DNA of 64,000 nucleotides. Origin: Candidatus Sumerlaeota bacterium. Its GTDB lineage: Bacteria; Sumerlaeota; Sumerlaeia; Sumerlaeales; Sumerlaeaceae. Made by a program: the position numbers and the translations under genes. This document shows positions 8,472 to 15,825 of the stretch, in pieces. The stretch is from assembly GCA_026398535.1 (NCBI GenBank), contig JAPLSQ010000055.1, positions 1 to 64,000 on the forward strand, read 5' to 3'. The notes below the pieces were generated by a model, which made no database searches, had not been told where the DNA came from, and was given only the letters and a program-made list of their open reading frames with translations. The stretch's first letter is position 1; each line of letters begins with the position of its first letter.

Positions 8472-9497
8472 TCACACTGGTTCAACACTTTCCAGGGACG
8501 GGGTGGCGTTGCTGATTTCCTCGAGGACAGTCAGCACGCCCAGGCCCACGGGGCAGATGCGGCCGCAATTTCCGCAGCCGGTGCATAATATCTCGCCGAA
8601 TTTGTCGGGGTAGATCGCGAATTTGTGTGACAGCCGCTGGCGCTGGCGCTGTCCCTGCGCGCTGCGCGGGTTGTGTCCCGACGCATGCTGGGTGAACATG
8701 GAGAACTGGCAGCAGTCCCAGTTTTTCACGCGCGCGCCGCCATAGGCGTTGCCCTCGTCGACGATGTCGAAGCAGTGGCATGTCGGGCATGTGTAGGCGC
8801 ATGCCGCGCAACCCGCGCATCGCAGCGTCAACTCGCCCCAGATGGGATTGTCGAAATTGTCTCTTGTGAATTTCCGCACGAAATCGGCGTCGAATTTTAG
8901 CGGCGGGCCTGGCGGAATTTCCGCGGTTCTTTCGCCGGGTTGGGTTTTTCCCTGGAACAGGGCGCGGCCTTTGCCGGTCAGGCATCGCACCTCGAATGCG
9001 TCTTCCCCGAGCCTGATCAGAAGCGCGTCGGAGCCTTGCTCCGCCGCGGGCCCGCAGCCAACCGACGTGCAGAAACACGCGTCGTCGTGCTCTGTGCAGG
9101 CCATCGTGACAACCGTCGCGGCGTCGCGGCGTTTGTCGTAGAAGTTGTCCTTATAGTCCCAGTTAAACACGCGGTCAAGGATGGGCAGCATCGAGGCATC
9201 GCACGGGCGGGCGCCCATGATCAGCATCGGTTTCACGGGGTCGTTCACCACGTCGCTCAATTCAATCTTTTTACCCGTGAATTTGTAACGATAAAGAATT
9301 TCGCTTCGCGGAAAGAAGAACTCTTTGATCGAGTTTGCGGGATGAATGTATCCGCTGAGCATGAGGCCGGCGGATTCAAGCCGCGCATACTGCACGAGGT
9401 CCGGTTTGACTGCGGCCGGGCCGATCACCTCGCCACCGCGCGCGATCCAATCGTCCATCAGCCGCCGAAGCTCCGCGTGTGTGATGATCTCGCTCAC
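8472..9497 (-). CDS. flxB: FlxB-like 4Fe-4S dicluster protein (AsrA-like)
   Basis: A 341-residue protein. The N-terminal half resembles AsrA and hydrogenase beta-type subunits (PMLIMGARPCDASMLPILDRVF; ACFCTSVGCGP), and the C-terminal half has two ferredoxin motifs, CAGCAACAYTCPTCHCFDIVDEG and CTGCGNCGRICPVGLGV. It probably relays electrons between FlxA and the rest of the complex. The start is a GTG at 9497 whose last bases overlap the TGA of flxC (GTGA), a strong coupling signal; the open frame upstream of it is a shadow of flxC. Which of the two ferredoxin-like subunits equals FlxB or FlxC of Desulfovibrio is uncertain. Confidence 0.85.
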   Translation of the reverse strand: MSEIITHAELRRLMDDWIARGGEVIGPAAVKPDLVQYARLESAGLMLSGYIHPANSIKEFFFPRSEILYRYKFTGKKIELSDVVNDPVKPMLIMGARPCDASMLPILDRVFNWDYKDNFYDKRRDAATVVTMACTEHDDACFCTSVGCGPAAEQGSDALLIRLGEDAFEVRCLTGKGRALFQGKTQPGERTAEIPPGPPLKFDADFVRKFTRDNFDNPIWGELTLRCAGCAACAYTCPTCHCFDIVDEGNAYGGARVKNWDCCQFSMFTQHASGHNPRSAQGQRQRQRLSHKFAIYPDKFGEILCTGCGNCGRICPVGLGVLTVLEEISNATPSLESVEPV

Positions 9498-10354
9498 CCG
9501 ATGAAATCCTCTTTGTCCTTGAGAGAGTATGCGCCGGCGGGCGGTTCCGCTTCCGGATCCATGCCCGCGCGCCAGCCGAAATGGTCCTCGGCGGCGGCGG
9601 CGAGCGCGAGGTTGAGCAGGCGCAGGTCGATGTGGGCGGGGCAGGCGCGCGCGCATTCGTCGCATCCCGCGCAGCGAGCCGCGAGGTGAAAAGCCCGCGT
9701 GATATGCCATGCGAAATTGCCCTTGGGCGTGGCCGACGTGTCGATGACGCACGGGCGGTTCTTGTCCGCAATGCACCGCTCGCAATAACACAGCGGGCAG
9801 ACCTGCCGGCAGGCATAGCATTTGACGCAGCGGCCGAACTCGGCGCGCCAGAAGGCCAGGCGCGCCTCGGGCGTTTTTCGCATGAACGCCTCAAGGTCGG
9901 CATATCGCGCCGATGAAGGCGTCGTCCTAACAGCGGCGGCTTGGGATTCCGTTTCGCGGATGACCGTGTCGGTCCAGCGCGGCACGTGAACGTCGCACGA
10001 CGCGCACTTGGCCATGGCGGGGCGGCCCGCACCGTTGCACTCGACGCCGATAACGTAAATATTCGCGCGGACGATCTGCGATTCCTTCGCGAGCATGATG
10101 AGCGCGCGCTCATCGCAGCCTTTCACGATGACGGCGGGCTTGCCGAGTGCCTTCACCTCGCGCCGCTTGAGCGTTGCCGCAAGATTCGTCATGCACTGGT
10201 CGTTCCACACAAGCTGATCGGCGTCCTCCGCCCGCCGGATGAAAACAGGATATGCCGGTTTGCCGGGCGCCGCCTGGCCGTAGCCGATGACAACCTGCGC
10301 CGTCCCCTCGCTCAGCAGACGCGCGCACAATTCCCGCAGTTGATCGACGATCAT
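9494..10354 (-). CDS. flxC: FlxC-like iron-sulfur protein with FrhB-like N-terminus
   Basis: A 286-residue protein. Residues about 1-150 contain GKPAVIVKGCDERALIMLAKE, the pattern of FrhB/FdhB-like F420/flavin-associated subunits; the C-terminal part has CVKCYACRQVCPLCYCERC and CAGCDECARACPAHIDL, ligands for further [4Fe-4S] clusters, and AKCASC between. The ATG at 10354 overlaps the flxD stop as ATGA, which fixes the start. Together with FlxB it should form the electron wire from the NADH-oxidising subunit to FlxD/HdrA. No F420 enzyme is near, so the flavin cofactor is more likely FAD or FMN. Confidence 0.85.
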   Translation of the reverse strand: MIVDQLRELCARLLSEGTAQVVIGYGQAAPGKPAYPVFIRRAEDADQLVWNDQCMTNLAATLKRREVKALGKPAVIVKGCDERALIMLAKESQIVRANIYVIGVECNGAGRPAMAKCASCDVHVPRWTDTVIRETESQAAAVRTTPSSARYADLEAFMRKTPEARLAFWRAEFGRCVKCYACRQVCPLCYCERCIADKNRPCVIDTSATPKGNFAWHITRAFHLAARCAGCDECARACPAHIDLRLLNLALAAAAEDHFGWRAGMDPEAEPPAGAYSLKDKEDFIG

Positions 10355-10791
10355 GCCGAAGCCCTCGCAATCTCCCTGTATGCCGTGTAGGGGCCCATCT
10401 GGCGCGTCTGTTCGGTGATGCCGGTCACGACCTGCGCCCACTTTCTGCCCTCGGCCGCTGAGATCCAAGTGAAATGGATGCGGTTGAGGTCGATGCCAAG
10501 TGTGTCGAGAAGCTGGCGGAAAAGCATCCAGCGGCGCCGCGCGTGGTAGTTGCCCGCCGTGTAGTGGCAATCGCCCGGATGGCATCCGGATACGAGGACG
10601 GCGTCGGCGCCGGCCTCGAAGGCCTTCACGATCAGGTTGAAATCGATGCGCCCCGTGCATGGAAACCGGATGATGCGCACGTTGGCCGGGTACTCGAGCC
10701 GGTTGGTGCCCGCCAGATCAGCGCCAAGATATGTGCACCAGTTGCACACATAGGCGATGATCCTGGGTTCAAAGCGATTGGTTTCATTCAT
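10351..10791 (-). CDS. flxD: FlxD / MvhD-family hydrogenase iron-sulfur subunit
   Basis: A 146-residue protein of the MvhD/FlpD family, which hands electrons to HdrA through a [2Fe-2S] centre. Diagnostic segments are AYVCNWCTYLGADLAG, VRIIRFPCTGRID and VSGCHPGDCHYTAGNYHARRR with the conserved cysteines in place. It is followed by flxC with a 4-bp overlap. Upstream, 121 bases separate it from hdrA, and this gap holds two element A copies and one element B, the only sizeable interruption in the operon. The first codons (MNETNRFEPRIIAYVC) agree with the family start. Confidence 0.9.
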   Translation of the reverse strand: MNETNRFEPRIIAYVCNWCTYLGADLAGTNRLEYPANVRIIRFPCTGRIDFNLIVKAFEAGADAVLVSGCHPGDCHYTAGNYHARRRWMLFRQLLDTLGIDLNRIHFTWISAAEGRKWAQVVTGITEQTRQMGPYTAYREIARASA

Positions 10792-10814
10792 TTGTGGTTT
10801 CTCCCGAGAAAACC

Positions 10815-10892
10815 GGTCAGCGAGTACGCCATCAGGCGGTCAGCGAGTACGCCATCATGCGGACAACCACAGACAACCACGGACGAAGAACA
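10815..10892 (+). repeat. Composite A-A-B element inside the hdr-flx operon
   Basis: Perfect element A copies at 10815-10834 and 10838-10857, then element B (10858-10892: GCGGACAACC, ACAGACAACC, ACGGACGAAGAAC). It lies between hdrA and flxD but antisense to their transcription. The spacer between the two A copies is only three bases (GGC). Confidence 0.95.
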
Positions 10893-10912
10893 GGGTATTT
10901 GCTTTTCTATGT

Positions 10913-12919
10913 TCATGTCATGAGGCTCTCGACCATCGAGTAAATTTGTTGTTCGGTGAATCCTTCGAGCTCCGCGCTCTTGGAGGGGCAGAGCGCCACG
11001 CAGGTGCCGCAGCCCATGCACAATCCCTCGTTGACGCGCGCCGTGTATTTCACATGAACGCCCTTCGGGGTCAGCGTCTCGGCGCGCTCGATGGCCGTGT
11101 AGGGGCAGCCTCGCACGCATGTGTAGCACGCCGCGCATGTCTGCTCGTTGATGCGCGCGATTTCAGGCTCGCGCGTCAGTTCCTCGCGCCCGAACATGAC
11201 CAGCGTCTTGCCCGCCGCCGCGCTAGCCTGCGCCACCGCCTCTGGGATGTCCTTTGGCGCGTGGCACGCGCCGCAGATGAACACGCCAGCGGCGTTTGTC
11301 TCGACCGGGCGCAGTTTCGGGTGCGATTCGCTGAGAAATCCGAATTCATCGTAGCCGACATTGAGCTTCTGCGCCAGCGCATGCACGCCATCAGCCGGGC
11401 GCATCGCCACCGCCAGCACAACCATGTCGGCCTCGATGGTCACGGGCGCGCCGGCCAGCGTGTCCGCCCCGCGCACGATCAGTTTGCCGTTCTCCTCGGT
11501 GATCTTCGACACGCGCCCGCGGTAGTACTTCGCCCCGTCCTGCTCGATCGCGCGCCGCACGAACTCGTCATAGGCTTTGCCGCCCGCGCGAATGTCCATG
11601 TAGAAAACGTGCGCCTCGCCGCCGGGCGTCTTGTGTTTGTAGAGCATCGTGTGCTTGGCCGTGTACATGCAGCAGATCTTTGAGCAATAGGCGAGACCCT
11701 TTGCGTTGTCGCGCGAGCCGACACACTTGATGAAAACAACGGATTGCGGAATCTTGCCGTCCGACGGGCGCTTGATTTCGCCGCCGGTCGGCCCGCTTGC
11801 CGAGACGAGCCGCTCGAACTGCAGCGCGTCAATCACATCCTTGTATTTGCCGTAACCGTACTCGCCGTAGCCCGAAAGTTGGGCGTTATCCTGCTCCTTG
11901 GCGATATTGTAAAGCTTGTAGCCTGTCGCCACGATGACCGCGCCCGCCTGCTCCACCACGAGTTTGTCCTCGTCGGCGAAGTTGATTGCTTTGGCCTGGC
12001 ATTTCTTCTCGCAAAGCCCGCAACCCGTGCCGCGCTTGAGCCGCGTGCACGCCAGCCGGTCGATCACCGGTCGCGCCGGCACCGCCTGCGGGAATGGGAT
12101 GTAAATCGCCTTGCGGAATCCCATGCCGCAGTCGAATTCGCTCAAGTTCTTTTTTATGGGGCAACTGTTCCAGCAATCGCCGCAGCCCGTGCACTTCACC
12201 ATGTCCACATAACGCGCTTTTTGACGGATCGTGATCTTGAAGTTGCCGACGTAGCCCTCGACCGACTCCACCTCGGAATACGTGTAGAGTTTGATGTTGG
12301 GATGCTGGCCAACCTCGACCATGCGCGGCGTGAGAATGCATTGCGAGCAATCGAGCGTGGGGAACGTCTCGGACAGCCCGGCCATCTTGCCGCCGATGGA
12401 GGGTTCGCGCTCCACGAGCGCCACCTCATGGCCGGCGTCGGCGATGTCGAGCGCCGCCTGGATGCCCGCAACCCCCCCGCCTATGACTAGGGCGCGGCGC
12501 GTCAGCGGCACGCGGATCGGCACAAGCTCGTGATCGCGTTTGACCTTCTCCACCGACATGCGAATCAAATCGAGGGCCTTCGCCGTCGCCTCTTCACGGT
12601 TGTGGTGAACCCATGAGCAGTGCTCGCGGATGTTGGCCATCTCGACGAGATAGGGGTTGAGCCCCGCCGTCTGCGCCGCTTTGCGGAACGTCTTGAGATG
12701 CATGTGCGGCGAGCACGACGCCACGACCAGGCCCGTCAGGCGCTCCGATTGTATCTTGTCGCGGATTTGCGCCTGCCCGGGGTCCGAGCACATGTATTTA
12801 TAATTGATCGAGCACCGCACGCCGGGCATCTGCGCCACGGTCTCGGTGACCTTTTCAATGTCCACATGGCGGGCGACATTCTCGCCGCACCAGCATGTGA
12901 ATACGCCTATTCTTGCCAT
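10913..12919 (-). CDS. hdrA: Heterodisulfide reductase subunit A (bifurcating flavoprotein)
   Basis: A 668-residue HdrA. The N-terminus GVFTCWCGENVARHVDI carries family cysteines; LVIGGGVAGIQAALDIADAGHEVALVERE is the FAD-binding Rossmann fold; FPTLDCSQCILTPRM, CTGCGDCWNSCP, CGLCEKKC and near the end CAACYTCVRGCPY and CMGCGTCVALCPSKS are iron-sulfur ligands. HdrA is the flavin-based electron-bifurcating core: in Flx-Hdr complexes NADH oxidation is thought to reduce ferredoxin and a disulfide substrate together. The length matches classical HdrA without fused MvhD. It is flanked by hdrB upstream and flxD downstream. Confidence 0.95.
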   Translation of the reverse strand: MARIGVFTCWCGENVARHVDIEKVTETVAQMPGVRCSINYKYMCSDPGQAQIRDKIQSERLTGLVVASCSPHMHLKTFRKAAQTAGLNPYLVEMANIREHCSWVHHNREEATAKALDLIRMSVEKVKRDHELVPIRVPLTRRALVIGGGVAGIQAALDIADAGHEVALVEREPSIGGKMAGLSETFPTLDCSQCILTPRMVEVGQHPNIKLYTYSEVESVEGYVGNFKITIRQKARYVDMVKCTGCGDCWNSCPIKKNLSEFDCGMGFRKAIYIPFPQAVPARPVIDRLACTRLKRGTGCGLCEKKCQAKAINFADEDKLVVEQAGAVIVATGYKLYNIAKEQDNAQLSGYGEYGYGKYKDVIDALQFERLVSASGPTGGEIKRPSDGKIPQSVVFIKCVGSRDNAKGLAYCSKICCMYTAKHTMLYKHKTPGGEAHVFYMDIRAGGKAYDEFVRRAIEQDGAKYYRGRVSKITEENGKLIVRGADTLAGAPVTIEADMVVLAVAMRPADGVHALAQKLNVGYDEFGFLSESHPKLRPVETNAAGVFICGACHAPKDIPEAVAQASAAAGKTLVMFGREELTREPEIARINEQTCAACYTCVRGCPYTAIERAETLTPKGVHVKYTARVNEGLCMGCGTCVALCPSKSAELEGFTEQQIYSMVESLMT

Positions 12920-12940
12920 GTCATGCTCGCCATCATTGTG

Positions 12941-12962
12941 ATGCGGGCATTCCGCCCGCGCT
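12941..12962 (+). repeat. Element D: GCGGGC hairpin at the hdrB stop
   Basis: The sequence ATGCGGGCATTCCGCCCGCGCT forms a six-base GC stem (12943-12948 with 12954-12959, loop ATTCC). It overlaps the hdrB stop codon and lies in the hdrB-hdrA gap. A second copy with loop GGGAC follows rpsB at 15756-15777. It could stabilise or partly terminate the transcript. Confidence 0.7.
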
Positions 12963-13815
12963 ACTTTGTCACAACAAAATGTCTGTCGATCCCGAGCGTA
13001 TGGGCGTCAATTCCGAGCGCCAGGCCGGTGAGATCCGACAGGTAGTAAATCATCATGCCGTGGCGCACGCCATAACGGCGCTCCACGTCCCCTTGTTTCA
13101 TGTCAAGGTTCACATGGCACATGGGGCATGCCGCGACCACGCAGTTCGCCCCGTGCGCCCTCGCGTTTGACAGTATCTTGTGCGACAGCTCGAGCACCGT
13201 GTCCGTATTGGCCAGCGTCATGCCCGCGCCGCAACACTCTGTCTTGTAGTTCCACTCGACGGTCTTCCCCCCCAGCGCCTCGATGATTGTTTCCATCGAG
13301 CTGGGATGCTCGCAGTCGTCAAAGCGCAGATCCTCGGGCGGGCGCGTGAGCAGACAGCCATAATAGCACGCCGCGCTGATTTCCGTGAGCGGGTATTTGA
13401 CGGCCGCCTTGATCGCGTCCATTCCTATACCCTGAAACACCTGGATGAGATTGAGCACCTTGGTTTCGCCCTTGATGTTCAATTCCACGATTTCCGACAT
13501 TTTACGCCGCAGTTTTTCGTCGCGCGCCATGGCGCGGTTGCCCCGGATCAGCTCCATCGAGCACATGGGGCAGGGGGCCAGCAGCTCGCGCACGCCGTCG
13601 CGCTCGGCGATGGCCAGGTTGCGCGCTGGCAACGCAACGGCCAGGTTGTGATTGAGCGAATGCGCCGCCGTCGCGCCGCAACAGATCCAGTCGTTGAGCT
13701 CGCACAGCTCCACGCCCAGCGCGCCAAGACACGCCCGCACCGACGCCTCGTAATCGTTCGAGGAGCCGTGCAACGCGCAACCAGGATAATATCCGATGGA
13801 AGCAGCCGATGTCAT
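12961..13815 (-). CDS. hdrB: Heterodisulfide reductase subunit B (CCG-domain protein)
   Basis: A 284-residue HdrB with the two cysteine-rich CCG domains: CELNDWICCGATAAHSLN with LLAPCPMCSMEL, and YKTECCGAGMTLANTD with VVAACPMCHVNLDMKQGDVERRYG. In methanogen HdrB these bind the two noncubane [4Fe-4S] clusters that cleave the CoM-S-S-CoB disulfide; in bacteria the natural substrate may be the DsrC trisulfide or another disulfide, but no dsrC is present here. The ATG overlaps the hdrC stop by four bases (ATGA). N-terminal SIGYYPGCALHGSSNDYEAS also fits. Confidence 0.95.
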   Translation of the reverse strand: MTSAASIGYYPGCALHGSSNDYEASVRACLGALGVELCELNDWICCGATAAHSLNHNLAVALPARNLAIAERDGVRELLAPCPMCSMELIRGNRAMARDEKLRRKMSEIVELNIKGETKVLNLIQVFQGIGMDAIKAAVKYPLTEISAACYYGCLLTRPPEDLRFDDCEHPSSMETIIEALGGKTVEWNYKTECCGAGMTLANTDTVLELSHKILSNARAHGANCVVAACPMCHVNLDMKQGDVERRYGVRHGMMIYYLSDLTGLALGIDAHTLGIDRHFVVTK

Positions 13816-14393
13816 TGTTCATCCTTCTTCAAAGGCGTGTCGGCCGTTTTGCCATGGCAACGCTCGAAGATGCGTTTGACGATGGCGCGGTCGCGCACTT
13901 TTTTGCCCAGCAGGCGCAGTTTGCGCCGCGACATCATTTTTGGGCCAAGCATCGCGTCCTTGAACAGGAACGGGATGCTCAGGCTGCTGAAGAAACCTGC
14001 CGTCTTGAACTGACCGACCAGCTCCAACTCATTGAGGCGGCCGTTGCGGCGGATGTTGTCGAGGAACGCGCGCATGAAAATGAGCGTGTTGCGCATCGCG
14101 GGCGCCACGGCATCGCGCCCGGCCGAAAGCTGGCGCATGGCGTCCATCACGCCCGCGCAGTCCACCGATTTCGGGCATCGCGTCGTGCATGTCTGGCACG
14201 ACACGCACAGCCATACTGACTCGGAGAGCATCGCCCGATCCTCCATGCCCATCTGCGCCAGCCGGACGATCTGATTGGGCATCACGTCCATGTGTCCCGC
14301 CACCGGGCAACCCGCCGTGCATTTGCCGCACTGGTAGCAATCCTGAACCCGGATTTCCCCTGCGGTATCGATGATCGCGGTATCGGTCGTCAT
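13812..14393 (-). CDS. hdrC: Heterodisulfide reductase subunit C
   Basis: A 193-residue HdrC with two [4Fe-4S] binding motifs, CYQCGKCTAGCPVAG and CVSCQTCTTRCPKSV, that pass electrons from HdrA to HdrB. It is the first gene of the operon. I chose the ATG at 14393 because GGGGA lies eight bases upstream and the protein then begins MTTDTAIIDTAGEIRVQDC; another in-frame ATG at 14420 has no ribosome site. Downstream it is coupled to hdrB by a 4-bp overlap. The promoter should lie in the 14394-14806 region, which also carries two element A copies. Confidence 0.92.
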   Translation of the reverse strand: MTTDTAIIDTAGEIRVQDCYQCGKCTAGCPVAGHMDVMPNQIVRLAQMGMEDRAMLSESVWLCVSCQTCTTRCPKSVDCAGVMDAMRQLSAGRDAVAPAMRNTLIFMRAFLDNIRRNGRLNELELVGQFKTAGFFSSLSIPFLFKDAMLGPKMMSRRKLRLLGKKVRDRAIVKRIFERCHGKTADTPLKKDEQ

Positions 14394-14436
14394 AAAATCA
14401 TCCCCATGCCAACATGCCATAGAACATTAAATTACC

Positions 14437-14480
14437 GGTCAGCGAGTACGCCATCAGGCCGGTCAGCGAGTACGCCATCA
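14437..14480 (+). repeat. Element A pair upstream of the hdr operon
   Basis: Perfect copies at 14437-14456 and 14461-14480 separated by GGCC, giving the same 24-bp period as in the glycosyltransferase gene. Confidence 0.95.
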
Positions 14481-14580
14481 GGTGTGAAGCTTGTTGATGA
14501 GTCGATGTGAACGATAAAGATCGGAGTAATATTCATTAAACCACATAAACAATTAACCAAGCCTGAAACTTCATTGATTT

Positions 14581-14613
14581 CACCACAGAGACGCAGAGAA
14601 CACGGAGAAAATT
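14581..14613 (+). repeat. Element E (CACAGAGACGCAGAG type)
   Basis: CACCACAGAGACGCAGAG runs on into AACACGGAGAAAATT. It is the same vocabulary as at 414-519 and, in reverse orientation, at 59036-59065. Such CACAGAG/CACGAAG strings occur in many environmental bacterial genomes; their function is not known to me. Confidence 0.7.
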
Positions 14614-14665
14614 GGCGAACGACTGGCCGATGAATAAGCTGGCGATGCGCGGTTAGTACGCCTCT

Positions 14666-14728
14666 GGCTCCGAAAGGAGCCGGATATTACACACGCCGCC
14701 CGATTGCGGCGCGGTTCCCCGAAGGGAT
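14666..14728 (+). promoter_or_regulatory. Putative structured leader of rpsB
   Basis: Three successive hairpins can be drawn: GGCTCC-GAAA-GGAGCC at 14666-14681 with a GNRA tetraloop, CGCCGC/GCGGCG at 14694-14711, and TTCCC/GGGA around 14715-14727. Ribosomal protein S2 often regulates its own operon through the 5' leader, so this may be an S2-binding leader. That role is an inference from position; I do not recognise a known Rfam consensus. Confidence 0.35.
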
Positions 14729-14806
14729 TGTCTTCCGTTGCTTCACTCCGGGGCGCGGCGCAAGATGAGGGCGGCGGCGGATACAAAAACGTGAAGGAGC
14801 ATTCGC

Positions 14807-15754
14807 ATGAATGTGACAATGAAGCAACTGCTTGAGGCCGGCGTGCATTTTGGCCATCAGAGCCGCCGCTGGAACCCCAAGATGAAACCCTACATCTACA
14901 CCGCCCGCAACGGCATCTATATTGTTGACCTGAAGAAAACGCTCAAAATGTTGCGCGACGCGTGCAAGTTCGTGCGCGACGCTGTGGCCGACGGCGCAAC
15001 CGTGATGTTTGTCGGCACAAAGAAACAGGCCAAGGACTCGATTTTCGAGGCCGCGCGCGATTGCAACATGTACTTTGTCAACAACCGCTGGCTGGGCGGA
15101 ATGCTGACCAACTTCCGCACGATCCGCCGCAGTGTGCTGCGTCTGATGGAAATCGAGCGCATGGAAGCGGACGGATCCATCAAAAACTACAGCAAAAAAG
15201 AGCAGTCAATGTACGCCAAGGAGAAGCTGGCGCTGGAGAAGAACCTTTCGGGCGTGAAGAAGATGGACAAGCTGCCGGGCATCATGTTCGTGGTTGACCC
15301 GCACAGGGAATCAATCGCAGTGCAGGAAGCGCGCAAATTGAAAATTCCGATCGTCAGCATCGTGGACACGAACTGCAACCCTGACATGATCGACTGGATC
15401 ATCCCGGGCAATGACGACGCCATCCGCGCGGTGAAGCTGATTTCACAGAAGATCTCCGAGAGCGTGGCCGAGGGGCTTCAGGCCCGCGCCGGCATTGGGG
15501 CGCCCTTGCAGGCCGAACTGCCCGCCGGGCCGCTCGGCGTGGACATTGAGGCCGTCGAGAAAAAATACGGCCGCGACCTCGAAGGCGAGGATGAGGACAC
15601 CGTCGACTACTTCGGCGAGACTCCGCCCGAACCCGTCGAGATCGAGAAAGTGCCCGACACGACGCCTCCCGCGAACGAGCCGCCGGCCGAATCAGCCGCG
15701 GAAATCGTTCCACCCGCCGAATCAGCCGCGGAAATCGTTCCACCGGCCGAATAA
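14807..15754 (+). CDS. rpsB: 30S ribosomal protein S2 with C-terminal extension
   Basis: A 315-residue S2. Conserved segments include [52 protein letters not shown] and [35 protein letters not shown] lies about eight bases before the ATG. The conserved protein ends near residue 230; the remaining ~80 residues are acidic and Pro/Ala/Glu-rich, with a DNA-level duplication of 30 bases ([10 protein letters not shown] twice). In most bacteria tsf follows rpsB; here the next gene is a recD2-like helicase preceded by elements D and B, so the usual pair is broken. Part of the extension (DTVDYFG) is encoded by element C. Confidence 0.97.
   Translation: MNVTMKQLLEAGVHFGHQSRRWNPKMKPYIYTARNGIYIVDLKKTLKMLRDACKFVRDAVADGATVMFVGTKKQAKDSIFEAARDCNMYFVNNRWLGGMLTNFRTIRRSVLRLMEIERMEADGSIKNYSKKEQSMYAKEKLALEKNLSGVKKMDKLPGIMFVVDPHRESIAVQEARKLKIPIVSIVDTNCNPDMIDWIIPGNDDAIRAVKLISQKISESVAEGLQARAGIGAPLQAELPAGPLGVDIEAVEKKYGRDLEGEDEDTVDYFGETPPEPVEIEKVPDTTPPANEPPAESAAEIVPPAESAAEIVPPAE
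15595..15617 (+). repeat. Element C, copy 1, inside rpsB
   Basis: Twenty-three bases starting GGACACCGTCGACTACTTCG are identical to 44062-44084, which lies in the leader of the antiporter gene. In rpsB it is in frame and reads DTVDYFG within the acidic tail. Confidence 0.85.
15683..15742 (+). repeat. 30-bp tandem duplication at the 3' end of rpsB
   Basis: Two units of 30 bases differing at one position (CCGGCCG versus CCCGCCG starts) encode [10 protein letters not shown] twice. Being a multiple of three, the duplication is in frame. Confidence 0.85.
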
Positions 15755-15755
15755 T

Positions 15756-15825
15756 ATGCGGGCGGGACGCCCGCGCTCCCAGAGGGAGAACACGGACAAC
15801 CATGGACGAAGAACGAGGCGGCGGG
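15756..15825 (+). repeat. Element D followed by element B, between rpsB and recD2
   Basis: Element D (15756-15777, GCGGGC/GCCCGC stem with loop GGGAC) begins two bases after the rpsB stop. Element B (15789-15825) follows and runs across the recD2 start codon: the usual CCACGGACGAAGAACG reads CCATGGACGAAGAACG here. Confidence 0.85.

Larger units (their letters stand above)
14394..14806. other. Divergent intergenic region between hdrC and rpsB
   Basis: This 413-base gap holds, from left to right, two element A copies, an AT-rich patch (about 14500-14580) likely to contain divergent promoters, an element E copy, and a GC-rich stretch of hairpins just before rpsB. No credible gene is seen on either strand. 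Confidence 0.6.

Noticed and set aside
8472-9821. The longer open frame extending flxB upstream beyond 9497
   Set aside because: The extra 5' part is Arg/Ala-rich shadow sequence lying over the real flxC gene; the GTG at 9497 overlaps the flxC stop.
10355-10660. The longer open frame extending flxC upstream beyond 10354
   Set aside because: It overlaps flxD, has shadow-type composition, and the ATGA overlap at 10354 fixes the real start.
14580-14819. A minus-strand open frame across the rpsB leader
   Set aside because: It reads Ser/Pro/Arg-rich text with no family character, lies on the hairpin region and overlaps the rpsB start.
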